This document shows positions 24,772 through 33,054 of a stretch of 64,000 nt of DNA, piece after piece (position 1 is the first letter of the stretch; the number at the start of each line of letters is the position of its first letter). The stretch is taken from positions 1-64,000 of the forward strand of contig JAHDLO010000028.1 in assembly GCA_018432235.1 (NCBI GenBank). Reading direction: 5' to 3'. The notes below the pieces were generated by a model that ran no database searches, was not told the DNA's origin, and was given only the letters and a program-made list of their open reading frames with translations. The DNA comes from Clostridiaceae bacterium. Its GTDB lineage: Bacteria; Bacillota; Clostridia; Peptostreptococcales; Natronincolaceae. The translations under genes and the position numbers were made by a program.

Positions 24772-25455
24772 ATGGATCAAGTCACGAAAAAAGTTAAATA
24801 TGTTCCCGAAATAAAAGGGGTGCTAAGGAGTAAATTTATTGAGCTGCCCCAATGTATAGCTAATGCCAGCGGAATTAAAATCTTTGGTAGAAGAATAAAA
24901 TCGATTCTTTTTAGCACAGATGTTGCAATCATAAAAAATACAAATGCAGATGCTGTAATAGCAGTTTATCCCTTTACGCCACAGCCAGTTATAACTCAAG
25001 CCATTATATTGGCTTCAGATGTACCGGTTTTCTGTGGTGTCGGAGGTGGGCTAACCATGGGGGATAGGGTAGTCAACATAGCAGTTCATGCAGAGTTTCA
25101 AGGGGCAATCGGTGTGGTAGTCAACAAGCCGACACCTAACGAAACAATTAAGGCAATTAAAAAGACAATCGATATACCGGTGGTCGTAACAGTGGTATCA
25201 GAGAATGAGGACATAAAGGCCAGAATAGATTCAGGCGTAGATATCATAAACGTCTCCGGTGCCGCAAGAACACCACTAATAGTGCAAAAAATAAGAGAAA
25301 TATCCTCAACGATTCCAATAATAGCCACAGGTGGTAATACTGATGAAAGTATCAATAGAACCATAGAGGCAGGAGCAAACGCCATCACCTACACACCCCC
25401 CAGCATGGGGACGATATTTAGTGATGTGATGAAGCGTTATCGCGAAGAACTGTAG
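24772..25455 (+). CDS. TIM-barrel protein with phosphate-binding site, unknown substrate
   Basis: This 227-residue protein reads as a ribulose-phosphate-type beta/alpha barrel: repeated strands (ADAVIAVYPF, VPVFCGVGGGL, GAIGVVVNKP, IPVVVTVVS, VDIINVSGAA) and a closing phosphate-binding motif (IPIIATGGNTDESINRTIEAGANAITYTPPS). It resembles ThiG/NanE-like barrels, but I cannot name a reaction; database entries of this kind are often simply called hydrolase. It is preceded by GGGGGAT at good spacing and followed by the 123-bp repeat array. Confidence 0.75.
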   Translation: MDQVTKKVKYVPEIKGVLRSKFIELPQCIANASGIKIFGRRIKSILFSTDVAIIKNTNADAVIAVYPFTPQPVITQAIILASDVPVFCGVGGGLTMGDRVVNIAVHAEFQGAIGVVVNKPTPNETIKAIKKTIDIPVVVTVVSENEDIKARIDSGVDIINVSGAARTPLIVQKIREISSTIPIIATGGNTDESINRTIEAGANAITYTPPSMGTIFSDVMKRYREEL

Positions 25456-25826
25456 ACTGTTGAAAAGCCTCCATCTGCTTCGTCACTTAAAAAAATTCCT
25501 TTGCTTTACGTATGTTTATATACGCGCAGCTCAGGAATTTTTTTCGATCCTCGCATCTGAAGGCTTTTGAACAGTCTACCTAAGAAAAAGCCTCCATCTG
25601 CTTCGTCACTTGAAAAAACCCCTCGCTTTACGTATGTCTCTATACGCGCAGCTCGGGGTTTTTTTCTTGCGCCTCGCATCTGAAGGCTTTTGAACAGTCT
25701 ACCTAAGAAAAAGCCTCCATCTGCTTCGTCACTTAAAAAAAACCCTCGCTTTACGTATGTCTCTATACGTGCAGCTCGGGGTTTTTTCTTGTGCCTCGCA
25801 TCTGAAGGCTTTTGAACAGTCTACCT
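25454..25826. repeat. Three tandem copies of a 123-bp hairpin-forming repeat
   Basis: The core aaaagcctcc begins at 25463, 25586 and 25709 (period 123), and a truncated start recurs at 25831. Each unit begins aagcctccatctgcttcgtc and ends gaaggcttttgaacagtct, which are imperfect inverted repeats of each other. Each unit has a central hairpin with A and T runs (for example aaaccc...gggttt), so it could end transcription on both strands. The array lies between convergent genes. Confidence 0.9.
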
Positions 25827-25843
25827 AAGAAAAAGCCATCCCT

Positions 25844-26650
25844 CTATAGCAGCCTTTCGATAGGATGCAGCTCTGGCTTTAGCTGGGTGAAGGTGGTTAT
25901 GTATTTGAAGCCCATCGCCTGTAAAAATTTTAGTGCATTTTTGAAATCAAAGGAGACATGACCTGTTTCATGGGCGTCTGATCCGATAGTGATGATTTCG
26001 CCTCCCAGTTGTCGATACATCTGTATGATATCTCTGGAGGGATGATAATCCCCAACCTGATACCGGATACCAGAGGTGTTCAGCTCAATGCCTTTTCCTC
26101 TCGTAATCAAGGCCTTTAAAACCGCCTCCACCATATCCTGATAGTTATGAAAGGGCAGGATGACATCATAGCCGCCATAGCGCTTGATGACATCAAGGTG
26201 ACCAAATACACTAAAGCCATCGAAGTTCTCTGCAATTTCCTTCATTTCGCTGTAATAATCCTCATAGGCCTCTCTTTGATTACGTAAATCAAAATAATTT
26301 CCTGAGTACAGGTCGGTTTTAGCTACACTGTGGATGGAGGACAGTATAAAGTCAAAGGGTCTATCGGCTGCATCTATTGAATATCGCTGATATAAATGGG
26401 GCTGCAGGCCAAATTCCACCCCTGCACGTATATCTATCCGATCACTGTAGTGGCGCTTCAACCGATTGATTTCTTGAAAGTATTCGTCGTAGTCTATGCT
26501 AAAGTCATTGCCATTGCCATCAAAGTCATAATCCACGTGGTCCGTTATACAAATGACCTTTAATCCTTTGCCAATCGAAGCTTCAACTGCCTCCACCATA
26601 GTCATAGAAGCATCCGGTGAAAAATGGGAATGCATGTGAAAATCAAACAT
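25844..26650 (-). CDS. PHP-family phosphoesterase, histidinol-phosphatase type
   Basis: This 268-residue protein has the PHP metal motifs in order: HMHSHFSPDA, ITDHVDYD, GVEFG, SSIHS, FGHLDVIKRYG, ELNTSG and IGSDAHETG. The length and the SSIHS/GHLD pattern fit the HisJ/HisK histidinol-phosphatase family. No other histidine-synthesis gene is near, so the substrate remains open. The ATG follows TAAGGAGG. Confidence 0.85.
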   Translation of the reverse strand: MFDFHMHSHFSPDASMTMVEAVEASIGKGLKVICITDHVDYDFDGNGNDFSIDYDEYFQEINRLKRHYSDRIDIRAGVEFGLQPHLYQRYSIDAADRPFDFILSSIHSVAKTDLYSGNYFDLRNQREAYEDYYSEMKEIAENFDGFSVFGHLDVIKRYGGYDVILPFHNYQDMVEAVLKALITRGKGIELNTSGIRYQVGDYHPSRDIIQMYRQLGGEIITIGSDAHETGHVSFDFKNALKFLQAMGFKYITTFTQLKPELHPIERLL

Positions 26651-26729
26651 AGTGCCGCCTCCTTAGGAAAAATATTCTATTGCTATGGGTAAATTTTATA
26701 TTTTTATCATAGCAATGTCAAAGTCTTTA

Positions 26730-27953
26730 TTATATTTCTTCTCTGATAAGGGGCATGCTCATACATCTTGGACCACCTCTGCCTCTGGAAAGCTCGTAGG
26801 ATTCAAACTCCAAAACCTCAACACCACTTTTAGTCAGGGCTTCATTGGTCACATAATTTCTATTGTAGCAAATCACCTTTCCAGGAGCGACTGCAAGGGT
26901 ATTGCTGCCATCACTCCACTGCTCTCGACCCGCAGCTATAGGGTCGCCGTTCCCGCATCTTATAAGCTTTACAGACGGCAGATGCAGATATTTTTTCAAT
27001 ATGGCAGACAGCCGATCGGTTTCGTAGGTGATGCGAATACCGTTATTTTTTGCAGGATGAATGCTGTAGACATCCAAAGGCATCTCAATTCCAGGATAAA
27101 TAGTAAATTTATCATAATCAACCATAGTAAATACGGTGTCAAGATGCATATAAGCTCTGGTTTTCGGAATATCGAAGGCCAATACTACCTCGAAGCTCTC
27201 ATCTGACTCAAAGAGATTTTTTGCTACTTGTTCAACGGCAATAGGGTCAGTCCTATCACTAATGCCAATGGCAACGACCTTGGGTGAAAGCACCAGCTCA
27301 TCACCGCCCTCAATCGGATGGGTTTTGTCTCTATTATACCATCGGGGTATATTAGAAAATTTAGGATGATGATTAAACAGGTATTTTGCAAAAAGCGTCT
27401 CTCGATTTCTGGTGATAGAGGACATAACATTAAGGGTTATACCGCTGCCGATTGAAGCGAAGGGGTCTCTTTGAAAATACAGATTTGGTATCGGGTCTAT
27501 GTAAAAAGGATAGGGGTTTTTTACCATATCTGCAAGATGCTTAATTTTTATTTCAGTCAATTCCGATTTTCTTACACCAGAAATACATTTGTTTAGCAGC
27601 TGCAGAGGAGACATTGGCTCAAAAAAGGTCATTAAGGCTTCCCGGAGGCCTTCGGTAGCAATTTTACCCTCCGTCATAAACTCCTCTAAAAACTCACCTC
27701 TTATATTAGGTACTGATAAAATATCCACCATAAGGTCTGTCAGATAGTTTACCTCTACGCCTTGTCTTTTCAGGATTTCAGCAAATTGGTCATGCTCTCT
27801 GCGAGCCTGCTTTAAATAGGCTATTTCATCAAATAGAAGTCGATTAAGGTAATCGGGAACAATGTTTTCAATTTCCTCACCAGGACGGTGAAGGAGGATG
27901 CTCTTTAAGGTGCCAATTTCATTATATACATGTATATTGCTAAGTTTTGTCAT
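26730..27953 (-). CDS. arcA: Arginine deiminase
   Basis: This 407-residue protein converts arginine to citrulline and ammonia, the first step of the arginine dihydrolase route. Visible active-site segments are FQRDPFAS, EGGDE, YMHLDTVFTMVD (catalytic His), GNGDPIAAGREQWSDGSN, and RGGPRCMSMPL with the nucleophile C397. The ATG at 27953 follows AAAGGG; an upstream ATG at 27971 lacks a ribosome site. The arcB, arcC and arcD genes are not adjacent, which is unusual, so they must lie elsewhere or the enzyme acts alone. Confidence 0.95.
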   Translation of the reverse strand: MTKLSNIHVYNEIGTLKSILLHRPGEEIENIVPDYLNRLLFDEIAYLKQARREHDQFAEILKRQGVEVNYLTDLMVDILSVPNIRGEFLEEFMTEGKIATEGLREALMTFFEPMSPLQLLNKCISGVRKSELTEIKIKHLADMVKNPYPFYIDPIPNLYFQRDPFASIGSGITLNVMSSITRNRETLFAKYLFNHHPKFSNIPRWYNRDKTHPIEGGDELVLSPKVVAIGISDRTDPIAVEQVAKNLFESDESFEVVLAFDIPKTRAYMHLDTVFTMVDYDKFTIYPGIEMPLDVYSIHPAKNNGIRITYETDRLSAILKKYLHLPSVKLIRCGNGDPIAAGREQWSDGSNTLAVAPGKVICYNRNYVTNEALTKSGVEVLEFESYELSRGRGGPRCMSMPLIREEI

Positions 27954-28336
27954 ATTCAACAGCCCTTTCATGATATATTAATTAAAAGATAATTTTAAAT
28001 ATTTAGAAAATATGCAAGAAGAATTTGGTAAACTTGTGCAATTTGCATAATCAAAATTTTCATAGGCATAATGAGCGATTGCAGGACAAACAGGAGTTAC
28101 GCTATAAACCATAGAATGAAAACGTTACCAAACAATTGATATTACTGTACTGCATTTAATAAGCCTCATGCATTATTATCTCACTTTTTTTGAAAAATAA
28201 TCAAAATAGTAGGATTAAGCCTATAAAGCATCCAACAAAAAAATGCATTAAAAAATTTTAAAATTGCAATTGACATACAAATGAAATGATGATATACTCA
28301 AATTGTAATTTGAAAAATCGATAGGGGGTATATCAC
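27954..28336. other. Regulatory spacer between arcA and the Cys-rich gene
   Basis: This AT-rich stretch has no gene. It holds the divergent promoters of arcA (leftward) and the small Cys-rich gene (rightward). A short palindrome tgcaa-t-ttgca (28037-28047) may be a regulator site for arcA; it is not a convincing ARG box. Confidence 0.4.
28270..28298 (+). promoter_or_regulatory. Strong sigma-A promoter of the Cys-rich small protein
   Basis: TTGACA (28270-28275) and TATACT (28293-28298) with a 17-bp spacer are close to consensus, 38 bp before the start codon. Confidence 0.75.
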
Positions 28337-28480
28337 ATGGAAAATAAAGCTAAGGAAAACAAAAAAGTTCAGGTAACTAGGGAATGCGGAGTTTACACGT
28401 GTATTCATTGTGTGATAAACACCTGCATGCTGGATGAATGTGAGATGTTTGAAAGAAAGTTTTCGCAAGAGGGATATTAA
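28337..28480 (+). CDS. Cysteine-rich small protein, 47 residues
   Basis: The ATG at 28337 follows AGGGGG at good spacing and a near-consensus promoter, and a terminator follows, so this short gene is well supported. The protein has a charged N-terminus (MENKAKENKK) and five cysteines spaced C17-x4-C22-x2-C25-x4-C30-x4-C35, plus His24. This could bind a metal or an iron-sulfur cluster, or be a modified peptide precursor. No radical-SAM or export gene is adjacent; the ABC exporter downstream is on the opposite strand. I do not recognise the family. Confidence 0.7.
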   Translation: MENKAKENKKVQVTRECGVYTCIHCVINTCMLDECEMFERKFSQEGY

Positions 28481-28498
28481 TAAATTGCAAATGAAAAG

Positions 28499-28524
28499 AG
28501 CCTGCTAATTTAGCAGGCTTTGAT
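28499..28524. terminator. Hairpin terminator between convergent genes
   Basis: agcctgcta (28499-28507) pairs perfectly with tagcaggct (28511-28519) around att. The T tract is weak on the plus strand, while an A/T-rich flank is present on the minus side. Confidence 0.6.
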
Positions 28525-28559
28525 GGTTTTTTGAAGGACTTTTGCTACCGTGAAGTCTA

Positions 28560-30338
28560 TTATGACCCTTTAATGCTATACTGCAGCTGATATAGCTTAT
28601 AGTATATGCCTTCCTTTTCCAGTAGGCTTTGATGATTACCCATTTCTCTAATTTTACCCTTATGAAGCACGATGATTTTGTCACAATTCTGTATGGTTGA
28701 GAGCCTGTGGGCAATGGCAATTGAAGTTCTACCCCTAATCAGCCTTTCTATGGCATCCTGTATCAGCTCCTCTGTTTCAGTATCTATATTAGAGGTGGCC
28801 TCGTCCAGTATAAGAATTGATGGATCAAATACTAGAGCTCTGGCAAAGGCCAAAAGCTGCCGCTGACCAGTGGAAAGATTTGCACCCCGTTCCATAATTG
28901 CTTCTTCATATTTATTTGGCAGCCTTTCAATAAAGCTATTGGCATTGACATATTTCGCGGCTTCAATAAACTTTTCGTCAGATATCTCGTGGTTATTCAA
29001 TATTATGTTGTTCTTGATGCTGCCGGTGAAGATAAAGACGTCCTGCAATACGATACCGATATTTCTTCTTAGCTCCTCAAGAGGCAGCGACTTAATGTTG
29101 ACACCATCGATCAATATTTCTCCTTTTTGAATTTCATAGAAACGGCTGATTAAATTTATTATGGAGGATTTACCGGCACCGGTGGCACCGACAAAGGCTA
29201 TGGATTCTCCTGGCAAGATTTTAAAGCTGATATCCTTCAGTACCCAATCCTCGCCCTTATAGGCAAACCAGACATTTTTAAACTCTATTTCACCCTTAAA
29301 GGTTCCCAGACTTTGTGGCTCTGTTGCTTCTTCAATGATTGACCGCTGATCCAGCAAAGCAAAAATTCTTTCGGAGGAGGCCATAGCCGACTGCAAGATA
29401 TTATATTTCTCCGTCAAATCGTTTATAGGCTGGAAAAACTGCTTGATATAATTGATAAAGGCAAATAATACACCGAACTCTATATTTTGCTGTATGACCT
29501 GACCGCCGCCATACCATATAATAATAGCTATTCCCAATGCTTTCAAAATTTCCATTGAGGGTCTGAATACAGAGAATACAAATAGCTCCCTGTTATTGGC
29601 CGCCAGAAGCTCTTTGTTGGTTTGATCAAATTGTTTCATTTGCTGCAGCTCTCTCCGGTAAACATGTATGGTTTTCATGCCGGTAATATTTTCGTTAAGG
29701 CTTGAATTGATTTTTGCCAGCTTCACCCTTACCTCTCTGTAGGCGTCCCTAATCTTAATTCTAAATATGATAGCCGATAGCAGTACCAGCGGAATCACCG
29801 TAAATGAGATCATAGCATATTTAAAATTCATTCTTAGCATAATGATGATGATACCCAGCAGCAAAAAAATGTCTTTAAAAAGATTTACAAGCACCGAGGT
29901 ATACATTTCATGCAGGGTATCGGTATCGTTTGTCACTCGAGTTACCAGTCTCCCCACCGGGTTTCTGTCGAAGAAGCTCAGTGACATTTTTTGGATATGT
30001 GAAAAAAGCTCTTCTCTAATATTGTATATAATCTTGTTGCTAGCAAAGTTCAATAGATAGACCTGAACAAAGTTGATTAAAAATCCTATTATGACCACGG
30101 ATAAATATAAAAGGCTTAAGGACCTTAAGCCCGAAATATCCTCCTGTCCAACAATATAATTGTCTATCGCCAGCTTTATGATATAGGGCTGTGCCAGTTC
30201 AATACCAGCTATTACCATTAACAACACGATGCAAATCAACAGCCAATGCCAGTAGGGCTTTGCATATTTCAATAGTCGTGCCATTAATTTTGAATCGTAG
30301 GCCTTTCCCAGTGTTTCCTCCTGATGCAAATTTTCCAT
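28560..30338 (-). CDS. ABC multidrug-type exporter half, catalytically canonical subunit
   Basis: This 592-residue half-transporter has a six-helix membrane domain (about 30-310) and an ATPase domain: Walker A GATGAGKS, Q-loop VLQDVFIF, signature LSTGQRQL, Walker B ILILDEATSNID and switch IAHRLSTI. The catalytic glutamate after Walker B is present. The signature LSTGQ departs from LSGGQ. It starts 15 bp after its partner gene, with AGGAGGTGA before the ATG. Together the two form a heterodimeric exporter of the BmrCD/LmrCD type. The substrate is unknown. Confidence 0.9.
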   Translation of the reverse strand: MENLHQEETLGKAYDSKLMARLLKYAKPYWHWLLICIVLLMVIAGIELAQPYIIKLAIDNYIVGQEDISGLRSLSLLYLSVVIIGFLINFVQVYLLNFASNKIIYNIREELFSHIQKMSLSFFDRNPVGRLVTRVTNDTDTLHEMYTSVLVNLFKDIFLLLGIIIIMLRMNFKYAMISFTVIPLVLLSAIIFRIKIRDAYREVRVKLAKINSSLNENITGMKTIHVYRRELQQMKQFDQTNKELLAANNRELFVFSVFRPSMEILKALGIAIIIWYGGGQVIQQNIEFGVLFAFINYIKQFFQPINDLTEKYNILQSAMASSERIFALLDQRSIIEEATEPQSLGTFKGEIEFKNVWFAYKGEDWVLKDISFKILPGESIAFVGATGAGKSSIINLISRFYEIQKGEILIDGVNIKSLPLEELRRNIGIVLQDVFIFTGSIKNNIILNNHEISDEKFIEAAKYVNANSFIERLPNKYEEAIMERGANLSTGQRQLLAFARALVFDPSILILDEATSNIDTETEELIQDAIERLIRGRTSIAIAHRLSTIQNCDKIIVLHKGKIREMGNHQSLLEKEGIYYKLYQLQYSIKGS

Positions 30339-30353
30339 TACGTCACCTCCTAG

Positions 30354-32102
30354 CTATTCCTTCTGTATTTTTTCTTCCAGCAGCTGTTTTTGATAAATAT
30401 CATTATAAACACCATTCATTCCGATTAATACTTCATGGGTACCTCTTTCGACTATTTGGCCTTCCTCCAGCACGATGATTTCATCACAGCTCTGTATAGT
30501 TGAAATACGATGGGCCACGATAATGCTGGTTCTGTCCTTCATATCACTTTTTAAGGCTGACAGAATTCTCTCCTCCGTATCGGTGTCTACGGCCGACAGC
30601 GAATCGTCCAGCACCAGAATTTTCGGCTGCTTTACCAAAGCTCTGGCAATAGAAACCCTTTGCTTTTGACCGCCGGAAAGGGTAACGCCTCGTTCCCCCA
30701 CAAAGGTATCATAGCCCTTCGGAAACTGTAGGATATTATCATGGACCTGAGCCAGATTTGCAGCGGCAATTATTTCCTCTGTAGTATATTTATCCAGAGC
30801 AAAGCCGATGTTATCTGCAATGGTGGTGGAGAACAGGAAGCTGTCCTGATCCACATAGCCAATATTCTGCCTCAGATAATCCAGCGGTAATTTGCTGATA
30901 TTTATGCCGTCGATCTGTATTTCACCTTCTTCTAAGTCGTAAAGCCTCAGTAGAAGAGTAGCAATGGTAGTCTTTCCGCTGCCAGTTTTTCCAATAACCC
31001 CCAGGCTTTTGCCTGCAGCAAGGCTGATGGAAAAGTCCTTCAGGGCATAGCTGCTGCTGTGGGGGTACATAAAGGATACGTTGTTGAAGATAATGCTGCC
31101 ATTTATGAAAGAGGGTCTGATGGTATTTGGAGCATCAGTGATTTCAGGTGTCTCCTCCAAAATTTTATTGATTCTCTTCATAGAGGCAGTTCCTCTCTGG
31201 ATGACATTTATTACCCAACCCATTGCCAGCATTGGCCAAACCAGCAGCTGAAGGTATGCATGGAAGGCAATAAAATCACCCAGAGATATGCTGCCATTGA
31301 TAACAAGACTGCCGCCGTAGCCAATAACGATTAAAAAGCTGATGGCGGAAACGAATTGAACAAAGGGAAGAAACATACCATATACCTTGACCAGGGACAT
31401 GTTTTTATCAAAGAGCAGCTGATTGCTTTCATTGAATTTCTCTAGCTCTTGACGTTCCTGTACAAAGGATTTGATTACTCTAATACCAGAAAAATTCTCC
31501 TGAACGGTGTCGGTGAGCTTAGAAAAGGCCTCCTGTACTGCCTTAAATCGGTCACCTATCGTTTTTCCTGCCCAAGCCATGGTAATGACTAGAAAAGGCA
31601 GCGGAATCAGAGTAAGAAGGGTCAGCTTCAAGCCAGTTGTGGTAATCATCATAATAATTGCAATTACCGACATAAAGACGGCATCCGTCAGCATTACAAT
31701 GCCCATACTCATAGCCATTCTAACGGCGTTGATGTCGTTGGTTGCATGGGCCATTAAATCCCCGGTTTTGTTTCTTGTAAAATAATTGGTGGAGAGCTTC
31801 AATAAATGGGAGAAAAGCCTGTTGCGAAGCTCATATTCCAATCGTCTTGAGGCACCTATTATGCAAATTCTCCAGAGGAAGCGAAAAACGCCTATGCCGA
31901 TACCCACCAATAATATGTATAAGCCATACCTTTTGATGCTATTTAAATCAAGGCTGTTATTCCTCAGCTGATCTGTAAAGCTCCTGAGAATCTCAGGCAC
32001 CACCAGCTGGAGAATATCCACGATCAACAGCCATATGATTCCGAAAAAATAATACCACTTATTTCTTTTGAAAAAATCCTTTAATGTTAGTAAACTAGAC
32101 AA
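30354..32102 (-). CDS. ABC multidrug-type exporter half, degenerate-site subunit
   Basis: This 582-residue partner has a membrane domain and an ATPase domain with Walker A GKTGSGKTT, signature LSGGQKQR and Walker B ILVLDDSLSAVD. The catalytic glutamate is replaced by aspartate (LDDS), which is typical for one half of heterodimeric exporters with one weak ATP site. The TTG at 32102 follows GAGGTGAA at 8 bases. The frame runs further upstream to 32183 but through a repeat and without a ribosome site. It is the first gene of the two-gene unit. Confidence 0.88.
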   Translation of the reverse strand: MSSLLTLKDFFKRNKWYYFFGIIWLLIVDILQLVVPEILRSFTDQLRNNSLDLNSIKRYGLYILLVGIGIGVFRFLWRICIIGASRRLEYELRNRLFSHLLKLSTNYFTRNKTGDLMAHATNDINAVRMAMSMGIVMLTDAVFMSVIAIIMMITTTGLKLTLLTLIPLPFLVITMAWAGKTIGDRFKAVQEAFSKLTDTVQENFSGIRVIKSFVQERQELEKFNESNQLLFDKNMSLVKVYGMFLPFVQFVSAISFLIVIGYGGSLVINGSISLGDFIAFHAYLQLLVWPMLAMGWVINVIQRGTASMKRINKILEETPEITDAPNTIRPSFINGSIIFNNVSFMYPHSSSYALKDFSISLAAGKSLGVIGKTGSGKTTIATLLLRLYDLEEGEIQIDGINISKLPLDYLRQNIGYVDQDSFLFSTTIADNIGFALDKYTTEEIIAAANLAQVHDNILQFPKGYDTFVGERGVTLSGGQKQRVSIARALVKQPKILVLDDSLSAVDTDTEERILSALKSDMKDRTSIIVAHRISTIQSCDEIIVLEEGQIVERGTHEVLIGMNGVYNDIYQKQLLEEKIQKE

Positions 32103-32117
32103 GCCCTTCACCTCAAT

Positions 32118-32216
32118 TAAATGAGACGATTGCATGATAAAGATGAGTAGATAACCCTTAGCCTTGTATAAATTAAAATACACATGCTTCCCAGGTTAAC
32201 ATGCAATTTTCCCAAG
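32118..32216. repeat. Dispersed repeat, copy C of a three-copy family
   Basis: The sequence shares long blocks with 32891-33001 (ttgcat-ataaa-atgagt, then ttgtataaa-taaaata and atgc-cttcc). Its ends attgcatg and catgcaat are inverted. It lies just upstream of the ABC operon start. Confidence 0.55.
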
Positions 32217-32391
32217 TATTTTTAGACACTAAGTAAATATTATTCTATACATAATCCGACATTCCTTCAAGTTTTTAATTATAGTATAGGCTTATACGAT
32301 ACTGCTGCTCTCTTCTATCTAAGAATATAAGAGGGGCCTAAGACAAATAATAGTCTATAGCATTTTAAATATTAATTGGAGGTTACACATA

Positions 32392-32586
32392 ATGACTGAT
32401 AGGGGGTTGCGTAAAGCAGCAATAAAATATAAAGGGGAATGTATCCATGGCTATTCCCGCATGCTGGCCTGCAGCGCTAATAATCGTAAGAGCTGTTCAT
32501 TGAAAAAGAGAAAAGCAGCAAAACGGGATGATTCTGATGCCGATAAGCTTTTCGTCTATATCGATGACGATAAACGTCTCATTTAA
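32392..32586 (+). CDS. Small basic protein, unknown
   Basis: The ATG follows TTGGAGG. The 64-residue product has three cysteines (ECIHGYSRMLACSANNRKSC) and a lysine-rich middle (SLKKRKAAKRDD), then an acidic end. It could bind nucleic acid or metal. It lies 59 bp before another small gene in the same direction. No family is recognised. Confidence 0.55.
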   Translation: MTDRGLRKAAIKYKGECIHGYSRMLACSANNRKSCSLKKRKAAKRDDSDADKLFVYIDDDKRLI

Positions 32587-32645
32587 AATAACGATACATA
32601 TTAGTCAAGGAATGAGGAAAAATAGTTTTAAAAGGAGGTGTCAGC

Positions 32646-32837
32646 ATGAACTTAAACAGTAAGGATATGGTCACTAAAAAGCTTTTAGATGCTCAGGAGA
32701 TGGTTAGGGACTATGAAATGTTCTCGAAGCAAACTGATGATAAGGAATTGGCCAGCCTATTCAAGGATTTAGCAGAAGAAAGCGGTACACAGGCCAGAGA
32801 GCTTCAGAGAATGGCAGATAAATATAGAAGAGATTAA
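32646..32837 (+). CDS. Small helical protein
   Basis: The ATG follows AAAGGAGGTGT, an excellent ribosome site. The 63-residue product is two amphipathic helices (MVTKKLLDAQEMVRDYEMF; ELASLFKDLAEESGTQARELQ). The pattern resembles DUF1657-type or ferritin-like small helical proteins of spore formers, but the match is loose. A terminator follows. Confidence 0.65.
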   Translation: MNLNSKDMVTKKLLDAQEMVRDYEMFSKQTDDKELASLFKDLAEESGTQARELQRMADKYRRD

Positions 32838-32842
32838 ATGCG

Positions 32843-32865
32843 GGCACGGTACACGTGCCTTTTTA
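32843..32865 (+). terminator. Rho-independent terminator
   Basis: ggcacg (32843-32848) pairs with cgtgcc (32854-32859), followed by a T run. Confidence 0.75.
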
Positions 32866-32890
32866 CTTGTCTTTTAACCTATTTAATTAG

Positions 32891-33001
32891 CTAAGGAAAT
32901 TGCATAATAAAAATGAGTGGTAGGTTTATGCAAAGTTAAAGCTTTTAACTTTGTATAAACTAAAATAAATGCACTTCCATAGTAATATAGAATTTCCTCA
33001 G
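32891..33001. repeat. Dispersed repeat, copy A, with terminal inverted repeats
   Basis: ctaaggaaatt (32891-32901) and aatttcctcag (32991-33001) are inverted repeats with one mismatch. Inside, caaagttaaa-gc-tttaactttg forms a perfect hairpin. The layout is MITE-like, and related copies lie at 32118 and 48045. Confidence 0.6.
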
Positions 33002-33021
33002 TACGTAGTGTATGCTATAAT

Positions 33022-33039
33022 AATTGTATGGCTACAATT
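33022..33039 (+). promoter_or_regulatory. Candidate operator before the MocR gene
   Basis: aattgta and tacaatt form a perfect 7-bp inverted repeat around tggc. It lies between a TGCTATAAT -10 element (33013-33021) and the ribosome site, a good place for autorepression. Confidence 0.5.
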
Positions 33040-33054
33040 TAATGAGGTGATGTT

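Noticed and set aside
25454..25826. CRISPR array
   Set aside because: The three units are identical along their whole 123-bp length, with no unique spacers and no cas genes.
28037..28047. ARG box for arcA
   Set aside because: The palindrome is too short and lacks the TGAAT-type half sites of ArgR/AhrC boxes.
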